From Sorangium cellulosum (lineage in GTDB: Bacteria; Myxococcota_A; Polyangia; Polyangiales; Polyangiaceae), in contig NZ_CP012670.1 of NCBI RefSeq assembly GCF_004135735.1, positions 992,001-1,056,000 on the forward strand: a DNA stretch of 64,000 nucleotides, given 5' to 3'. The stretch's first letter is position 1, and the number at the start of each line of letters is the position of its first letter. Positions 56,872 to 64,000 of this stretch are shown one piece after another. The position numbers and the translations under genes are program-made. The notes below the pieces were generated by a model. It was given only the letters and a program-made list of their open reading frames with translations, did not search any database and had not been told where the DNA came from.

Positions 56872-57321
56872 ATGGGGCCGCGCGACGTGACCACGCGAGA
56901 GATCCTCGACTTCCATGCACGCCCCGCGGCGATGACGTCCGGCGGCGGACACGCGACCCTGTTCGACGCGCTGCCGCGGGACGTGGCCGCGCTCGCCCGC
57001 GTCGCGCAGGGCCTCCTGCTGCACGAGCACTGGGCGAACGCTTACGGCGCGGCGCTCTCGGCCGAGCGCCGCGGCGAGTCCCACCTCCGCCCGGCAGCGC
57101 GGATGCTGGAGCGCCTCCTCGCCCACGACGGCGCGCCTGCGTGTGCCGGCGACCGTCTAGAACGCCGTGCTGAAGCGTCCCGAGGCGGTCTGAGCGGTGT
57201 GGCGCCGGCGACCGCGGCGTTCCTGGTCGGCGCCGGGGCGCGTGGACGCCGCAGGTCACCGGCGCGGCGTCGTCAGGCGCGGTGGGCCGCGCCCGGGCGG
57301 CCCCGGGCGCCGAGCGCGTAG
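56872..57321 (+). pseudogene. Transglutaminase-like gene, C-terminally truncated
   Basis: With GGAGGAG before the ATG, the frame encodes LFDALPRDVAALARVAQGLL then LHEHWANAYGAALSAERRGE and LRPAARMLERLLAHDG, the N-terminal region of a bacterial transglutaminase-like family in which a catalytic Cys-His-Asp core follows. After about residue 88 the similarity stops and the sequence turns Arg/Ala/Gly-rich, running into the convergent PAS-STAS gene. The catalytic core is absent, so this is probably a remnant. Confidence 0.6.
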
Positions 57322-58586
57322 GCGACCCCCCGCTCCAGCGTGCCCCGCGTGACGATGCCCCCGAGCTCCGCCTCGAGCTGCACGAGCGTCTGCGCCACGC
57401 TCGGCCGGATCCCGGTGATCACGATCTCGGCCCCGAGCAGCCGCACGCTCCGGGCGGCCCGGACCAGGGCGTCCGTCACCTCGGCGCCGGCCTCCGACAC
57501 GCCGGTGACGTCGAAGATGGCGATGCTCGCCTGCTGGCTCGAGACCCCGAGCAGGAGCGCCTCGATCACCTGATCGGCGCGGGCGCGGCTCATCTTGCCG
57601 ACGAGCGGCACCACGAGCACCCCCGGCGCGATGGGCAGGAGCGGCGTGGAGATGGACCGGAGCGTCTCTTCCTGGACGCGGAGCATCTGCTCCTGCATCC
57701 GCCGGTTCTCCTCCTCCGCCTGCACGCGCGCCGTGATGTCCGTCGAGATGCCGCAGACGCCCGTCACCTCGCCGTCCTCGTCACGGAGCGCGAACCGGGT
57801 GCCCACGAACACCCGTGTGCGGCCGTCCCGCTCCAGCCGCTCCTCTAGGGTGATCGGCGCGTCCGCGGCCATGGCGTCGCGGTCCTGCTCCTCGAACCTG
57901 TCGGCGACGGGCCCGGGCAGGAACGCGCGCGGGTTCTCCCCGAGCAGCTCGCTCCGGCTCCTGCCGAAGATCGCGGCGAGCTGGCGGTTCGCGACGGTGT
58001 AGCGGCCCTCCTGGTCCCGCGCGTAGATGACCAGCGGCGCGTTGTCGATGATGGCCTCCAGCAGCGCGGCGCTCCGGCGTTGCTGCGCCTCGGCCTCCTT
58101 GTGCGCCGTGACGTCGCTGACCATCACCACCACGAACCGGACCCCAGTCTCGTCCCGGAGCGGCAGATAGGTCGCCTCGAGCATGCACCGGTGGCCCACC
58201 TGGGACCCGCCGCGGATGACGTACGGCGTCGCCGGGAGCACGGTCGCCTCGCCGGCCACAGCGCGCGAGAAGGGCTCGATGAACCCCTGCGCCGCGGCCT
58301 CGGGGTCTTGGAGGACGTTGTACCTGCCCACGATGTCCTCGCGCGTGAAATTGTACCACCTGCAGCACGACGCGTTGACCGCGGCCGCGAGCCCGTCGGG
58401 GCGGTAGACGAAGAGCGGCGTCGGGATCAGGTCGAAGACGGCCGCGAAGGGGATGCTGTCCTCTGGAGCGGCCTGCGCGTCCGCGTTCGGCGCGCCTCGG
58501 CCGAGCCCCCGCTCCAGCTCTGCGACACGGGCGCGCAGCCGGGCGTTCTCGGCCGCGAGCCCCTCATCGAGTCCCTGCGTGTTCAT
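57273..58586 (-). CDS. PAS-PAS-STAS (RsbR-like) protein 3
   Basis: A 437-residue signalling protein. A short coiled-coil start (residues ~10-30) precedes two PAS domains (FDLIPTPLFVYRPDGLAAAV to VMVSDVTAHKEA, and IIDNAPLVIYARDQEGRYTV to GISTDITARVQA). Residues ~312-425 are the STAS domain (TPLLPIAPGVLVVPLVGKMS, IFDVTGVSEAGAEVTDALVR, GIRPSVAQTLVQLEAELGG). Where RsbR has Asp-Thr, this copy has Gly367-Ala368, so the phospho-acceptor is absent. The ATG at 58586 has GAGGG upstream. Its 3' end overlaps the truncated transglutaminase frame. Confidence 0.88.
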   Translation of the reverse strand: MNTQGLDEGLAAENARLRARVAELERGLGRGAPNADAQAAPEDSIPFAAVFDLIPTPLFVYRPDGLAAAVNASCCRWYNFTREDIVGRYNVLQDPEAAAQGFIEPFSRAVAGEATVLPATPYVIRGGSQVGHRCMLEATYLPLRDETGVRFVVVMVSDVTAHKEAEAQQRRSAALLEAIIDNAPLVIYARDQEGRYTVANRQLAAIFGRSRSELLGENPRAFLPGPVADRFEEQDRDAMAADAPITLEERLERDGRTRVFVGTRFALRDEDGEVTGVCGISTDITARVQAEEENRRMQEQMLRVQEETLRSISTPLLPIAPGVLVVPLVGKMSRARADQVIEALLLGVSSQQASIAIFDVTGVSEAGAEVTDALVRAARSVRLLGAEIVITGIRPSVAQTLVQLEAELGGIVTRGTLERGVAYALGARGRPGAAHRA

Positions 58587-58961
58587 GGATCCCTCATCTG
58601 GCGTCCGACGACCGTCCCTCGCGCTCCCCTGGGCTCGATCCGTGCGCGTGGCTCTTGCCCGCGAGCGACCACGGCCTGGATCGCCAGGGAGCATGGCCGT
58701 ACCTCTATCATGTCTCGCGGAGCGATTGACGGCGTGAACCGCCTCATCGAGAGAGCGGAGCTGCCCTCGACGCTGAGGTCGCCTGGCGGATGGTGCTTGA
58801 GCGCCGGGGTGCTCCGGTAGAAGACCTGGAGACCCGGGTCCCAGCTCGCTGCCGATGTCCGGGATAGAGCGTGTCGTTGTGGGTGATCACGCTGGTATGA
58901 GGGCCACGCGGCGGCTGGCCCGTGGCACGCCGGAGGAGGCGCGTTATCGGCGCGGCGCCGC
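58587..58961. other. 375-bp gap, no gene seen
   Basis: It lies between the M2 peptidase stop and the PAS-STAS gene, both on the minus strand. The frames crossing it are shadows of the neighbours. No hairpin or promoter box stands out. Confidence 0.4.
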
Positions 58962-60812
<1,851 letters not shown>

Positions 60813-61569
60813 TTCCGCGGCTCCCGGATCGCGGACATCTCCGGCGTGACATCGCGCCTCCCCCCGGATGACCTGATGTCATGGGGTGCGCCTCGGCGCC
60901 GCGATCCTCCAGGAGGCTCCTAAGGCCGCTCGCCGGCTCGAGCAACCGCCGTTGCGTCCGGCGGCCCGCCCTCGTCAGGCCGCGTCCTGCGCGCGAGGCG
61001 CGATGGGACTCTCTGGCATCCATGGCAGGCGCGAACGCCGCGCGGAGGGCCCGGATCGCGGGGAGGGCCGCGATGCGCACGACGACGCAAGGGGTTGCGC
61101 GACGGAGCAAGCGAGAGGCGCTCCGCTGCGGCTTCAGGGCGCGGCGGACACGGAGAGAATTCCCCGGTCAACCGTGCCGGCGGGTGATCGGAGCAGGCGC
61201 TCCCGGGGCGCAAGGCCCGGATTCCGGGGCGCCCGGTCCGGCTCCAGGACTCCGCAGGATCGCGGCGGAGCGGCCAAGGGGGCGTGGCACGGCGCTTGAT
61301 GACGTGCCGACAGGAGAGGACAGCGCCGGGACTCGGCTGGATCCACGGCCGGTGATCCGACCGCGCGCCGCACGGCTGCGGCGACCGACGACCGGGCTGG
61401 GCCTCGGTCCGCCGGACCGGAAAGGAGGTCTACCTGATGGTTCCACTTCCGTGAGGATTCCACGCTCGTGATGGATCACCCCGGCGTCCGGGCGATCGAC
61501 GCTCCCCGTCGCCCGGACGCCTGGGGGGATCCGCCCGCGGCCAGCGGCCGCGCTCTCCGTGATGAGGGG
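60813..61569. other. 757-bp intergenic region without a recognisable gene
   Basis: Open frames on both strands are compositional. At 61483-61521 it contains the hairpin described separately. The first 100 bases should contain the promoter for the M2 peptidase. Confidence 0.4.
61483..61521. terminator. 13-bp perfect hairpin after the repeat-protein gene
   Basis: GGCGTCCGGGCGA (61483-61495) and TCGCCCGGACGCC (61509-61521) are perfect complements with a 13-base loop. On the minus strand it begins about 50 bases past the repeat-protein stop and is probably its transcription end. No U-tract is evident. Confidence 0.6.
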
Positions 61570-64000
61570 TCAGGGCACGACGGCCTGGAAATCGGGCCCC
61601 TGTGGCCCCCGGGTGAGGAGCACCGTCTCGGTCGGGGTGGCGAGGACGCGGAGCGGGGCTCCGGCGATCGTCTGCGCGCCGAGCAGCTCGAACGTGTCGC
61701 TGTGGTGCTCGAGCAGGGTGCCGGTCCCGTCGGGCGCGCTCCGGATCGTGACCAGGCTGCCGTCGTCGAGCCAGGCGGCGTCGTGGATCCGCGTGGGCAG
61801 CGAGCGCACGATGGTCAGCGTGGTGGCGTCGTAGAGGTTGCCGCTCCCGAGGAGCACGTGGCCGCCGTCGGGCGAGGGGCGGATCGGCGACGCGATCGCG
61901 TGGCCGCCGTGATAGGGGCTCTCGCCCTGGCCGGTGATGGCGCCGCTCGTCGTGTCGATCGACTCCCAGTACAGATCATTGGGCGAGAGGTTGTCGCCGA
62001 AGAAGTACATGCGACCGGCCGCGGGGCTGTAGGCGTACTCCCGGGAACGGTAATTCCAGTCGATGGCCGAGGCCCTCTCCCCGCTGGGGAGGAAGGTGTG
62101 GTGCGTGGCCCACGAGCCCGAGGGCGTGGCCGCCAGGACGATGGAACCGGCGGTGGCGAGGCCGTGGGGCTGTGCCGGGAGCGTCGCGAAGGGCGCCTCG
62201 GCGACCCCCGCCGCGAGGTCGATCCGGGTGAGCGCGCCGGACTGGTAAGCGACGTAGAGGCGGTGATCCTCCGCGCTGTACGCGGCGAACAGCGCGCCCG
62301 GGTCGTCGAGCAGGATCGGGTTCAGGTGGTCGTCCTCGGCGAGCGACCAGCGGAAGATCCGGTCGTGCTCCTTGCTGAAGAGATACACGACGTCATCGGC
62401 GCCGAGCATCACCTGATCCGGGACGTAGGCGGGGACGCTGCCCGCGATGTCGCAGGCGCCCGGGTCGCCCGCGAGCGCGTGCTCCGGGAGCTGGCAGGCG
62501 GAGTCGAGCGGGAAGGCGTCGAGGACGAGGCCCGTGGTGCTGTCCGCCTGCGAGCGGCCCGGATTCCAGGCGTCGGGGTAGCCGTCGCCGTCGGTGTCGG
62601 CGGACGCGGCGGGGTCCATCGGGAAGACGTCATCGAGGAAGGAGACGCCGTCACCGTCGCCGTCGTCGGTGGGCACGTACTCGGAGAAGACGGGCCGCGT
62701 CCCCGGATCGGTGACGACGACCACCGCACCCGGCCGTGACAGGACGCGGAGCGGCGCGCCCGAGAAGCGCTGGTAGTTGACGAGCAGGAAGGTCTCACCG
62801 CGCTCCTCCCACTGCTCGAGGAGCGTGTCGCCCGCGTCGGCGCGGAGGGTGATGAGCGTGCCGTCGGGCAGCCACGCGGCGTCGCTCGGGGCGATGGGGA
62901 GCGAGCTCGTGACCTCGAGGGTCGCCCCGTCGTAGAGATCGCCCGAGCCGAGCAGGACGTAGCGCCCGTCGACCGACGGGCGGATGGGCAGCGCGATGGA
63001 GAAGTCGCCGTGATAAGGGCTCTCGCCCTGGTCGGTGATGGCGCCGCTCTCGGTGTCGATCGACTCCCAGTGCAGGTCGTTGGGAGACGTGCCGTCGCGG
63101 AAGAAGTACATGCGGCCGGCCGCGGGGCTATAGGCGTACTCCCGGGAGTAGCGGCTCAGATCGACCACCGAGACCCTCTCCCCGCCGGGGAGGAAGGTGT
63201 AGTGCGTGGCCCAGGAGCCCGAGCGCGTGGCCGCCAGGACGACCGCGCCGGCCGTGGCGAGGCCGCCGGGCTGTGCCGGGAGCGTCGCGAAGGGCGCCTC
63301 GGCGGCCCCCGCCGCGAGGTCGATCCGGGTGAGCGCGCCGGACTGGTAAGCGACGTAGAGGCGGTGATCCTCCGCGCCGTAGGCGGCGTACAGCGCGTCC
63401 GGGCCGCCGAGCACGATGGGGTTCAGGTGGGTCTCTTCGGCGAGCGACCAGCGGAAGATCCGGTCGTGCGCCTTGCTGAGGAGATACACGACGTCATCGG
63501 CGCCGAGCATCACCTGATCCGGGAGATAATCCGGAATACCGTTCGCGATGTCGCAGGCGCCCGGGTCGCCCGCGAGCGCGTGCTCCGGGAGCTGGCAGGC
63601 GGAGTCGAGCGGGAAGGCGTCGAGGACGAGGCCGGTGGCGCTGTCCGCCTGCGAGCGGCCCGGATTCCAGGCGTCGGGGTAGCCGTCGCGGTCGGTGTCG
63701 GCCGACGCCGCCGGGTCTGTCGGGAAGGCGTCGTCGAGGAAGGAGACGCCGTCGCCGTCGCCGTCGTCGGTGAGGGTGTAGTCGTCGACGACGGGCCGCG
63801 AGCCATCGCTGGTGATCACGATCACCTCATCTGCGCGCGGCAAGACGCGGATCGGCTGCCCGGAGAAGCGCTGGACGTTCGCCGTCACGAAGAGCTCGCC
63901 GCGCTGCGCCCACTGCTCGAGGAGCGTGTCGCCCGCGTCGGCGCGGAGGGTGATGAGCGTGCCGTCGGGCAGCCATGCGGCGTCGCTCGGGGCGATGGGG
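61570..64000 (-). CDS. Large repeat protein with Ca2+-binding-type Asp repeats, 5' end outside window
   Basis: The frame is open to the window edge, so at least 809 residues are present and the true start lies outside. It is built of 367-residue repeats (1101 bases), two nearly complete and a third partly visible. Each repeat has propeller-like strands (YLFSKEHDRIFRWSLAEDDH, AYSAEDHRLYVAYQSGALTR, IVLAATPSGSWATHHTFLPS) and one Asp-rich segment, DDGDGDGVSFLDDVFPMDP then ADTDGDGYPDAWNPG, like thrombospondin type-3 calcium-binding repeats. Such proteins are usually surface-bound or secreted. The GTG at 63888 is internal and not the start. Confidence 0.82.
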   Translation of the reverse strand, partial: PIAPSDAAWLPDGTLITLRADAGDTLLEQWAQRGELFVTANVQRFSGQPIRVLPRADEVIVITSDGSRPVVDDYTLTDDGDGDGVSFLDDAFPTDPAASADTDRDGYPDAWNPGRSQADSATGLVLDAFPLDSACQLPEHALAGDPGACDIANGIPDYLPDQVMLGADDVVYLLSKAHDRIFRWSLAEETHLNPIVLGGPDALYAAYGAEDHRLYVAYQSGALTRIDLAAGAAEAPFATLPAQPGGLATAGAVVLAATRSGSWATHYTFLPGGERVSVVDLSRYSREYAYSPAAGRMYFFRDGTSPNDLHWESIDTESGAITDQGESPYHGDFSIALPIRPSVDGRYVLLGSGDLYDGATLEVTSSLPIAPSDAAWLPDGTLITLRADAGDTLLEQWEERGETFLLVNYQRFSGAPLRVLSRPGAVVVVTDPGTRPVFSEYVPTDDGDGDGVSFLDDVFPMDPAASADTDGDGYPDAWNPGRSQADSTTGLVLDAFPLDSACQLPEHALAGDPGACDIAGSVPAYVPDQVMLGADDVVYLFSKEHDRIFRWSLAEDDHLNPILLDDPGALFAAYSAEDHRLYVAYQSGALTRIDLAAGVAEAPFATLPAQPHGLATAGSIVLAATPSGSWATHHTFLPSGERASAIDWNYRSREYAYSPAAGRMYFFGDNLSPNDLYWESIDTTSGAITGQGESPYHGGHAIASPIRPSPDGGHVLLGSGNLYDATTLTIVRSLPTRIHDAAWLDDGSLVTIRSAPDGTGTLLEHHSDTFELLGAQTIAGAPLRVLATPTETVLLTRGPQGPDFQAVVP
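61570..64000. repeat. 1101-bp direct repeats inside the large surface-protein gene
   Basis: Matching points at 62481 and 63582, and at 62815 and 63916, give a constant period of 1101 bases. Adjacent repeats are close to identical over long stretches, for example around the GCTCCGGGAGCTGGCAGGC motif. Confidence 0.9.

Overview
The window is a very GC-rich chromosomal segment from what looks like a large-genome myxobacterium of the Polyangiales (Sorangium/Polyangium type). The grounds are indirect: dense GTG/TTG starts, many lipoproteins with Gly/Ser-rich linkers, a Ser/Thr kinase fused to a formylglycine-generating (FGE-sulfatase) domain, an FHA-sigma54 activator, several DUF1552/DUF1592 secreted proteins, and GC-rich tandem repeats in most intergenic gaps. 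No rRNA, tRNA, CRISPR array or complete insertion sequence was recognised.

Layout. 1-3.5 kb: a tight minus-strand run aldo/keto reductase - CysQ-like phosphatase - FAD amine oxidase - SDR. 3.9-18.2 kb: mostly single genes (membrane protein with an FHA/AgmX-like domain, pectinacetylesterase-like lipoprotein, polyphosphate-glucokinase-like ROK kinase, cytochrome P450, AstD-like dehydrogenase, calcineurin-type phosphoesterase, PRC-barrel protein, kinase-FGE fusion, unknown protein, GH71-like glucanase with a small secreted Cys-rich peptide). 18.4-21.9 kb: FHA-sigma54 activator, lipoprotein, GST.

22-34.4 kb is an exported-protein island: a 1.79-kb tandem duplication of a DUF1552 gene, an alginate-lyase-like lipoprotein, a lipoprotein with a CxxxCH haem-like motif, another lipoprotein, and a DUF1592-DUF1552 operon, with remnants of two transposases between them. 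34.4-40 kb is decaying DNA: a frameshifted small membrane protein, a frameshifted YCII gene coupled to a truncated ECF sigma gene, a REP-associated (Y1/HUH) transposase between arrays of AACCCGGG-containing repeats, and an intact AraC-GyrI regulator.

40.6-64 kb: a trypsin-like protease fused to a cellulose-binding CBM3 module, a DEAD-box helicase with a DbpA-type RNA-binding domain, unknown genes, MarC, three PAS-STAS (RsbR-like) proteins, a SnoaL-like secreted protein under a clear sigma70-type promoter with an overlapping dyad, FMN reductase, DUF808 membrane protein, CGNR regulator divergent from an alpha/beta hydrolase, DUF1348 protein, a truncated transglutaminase-like gene, an M2 (ACE-type) peptidase, and the end of a large secreted protein built from 367-residue repeats.

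Much of the coding content concerns the cell surface and outside: polysaccharide attack (GH71, alginate lyase, pectinacetylesterase-like, CBM3-protease), exported DUF1552/DUF1592 proteins and lipoproteins of unknown role, plus complex signalling (kinase, FHA activator, RsbR-like set). All assignments are from reading the sequence; no database search was run.
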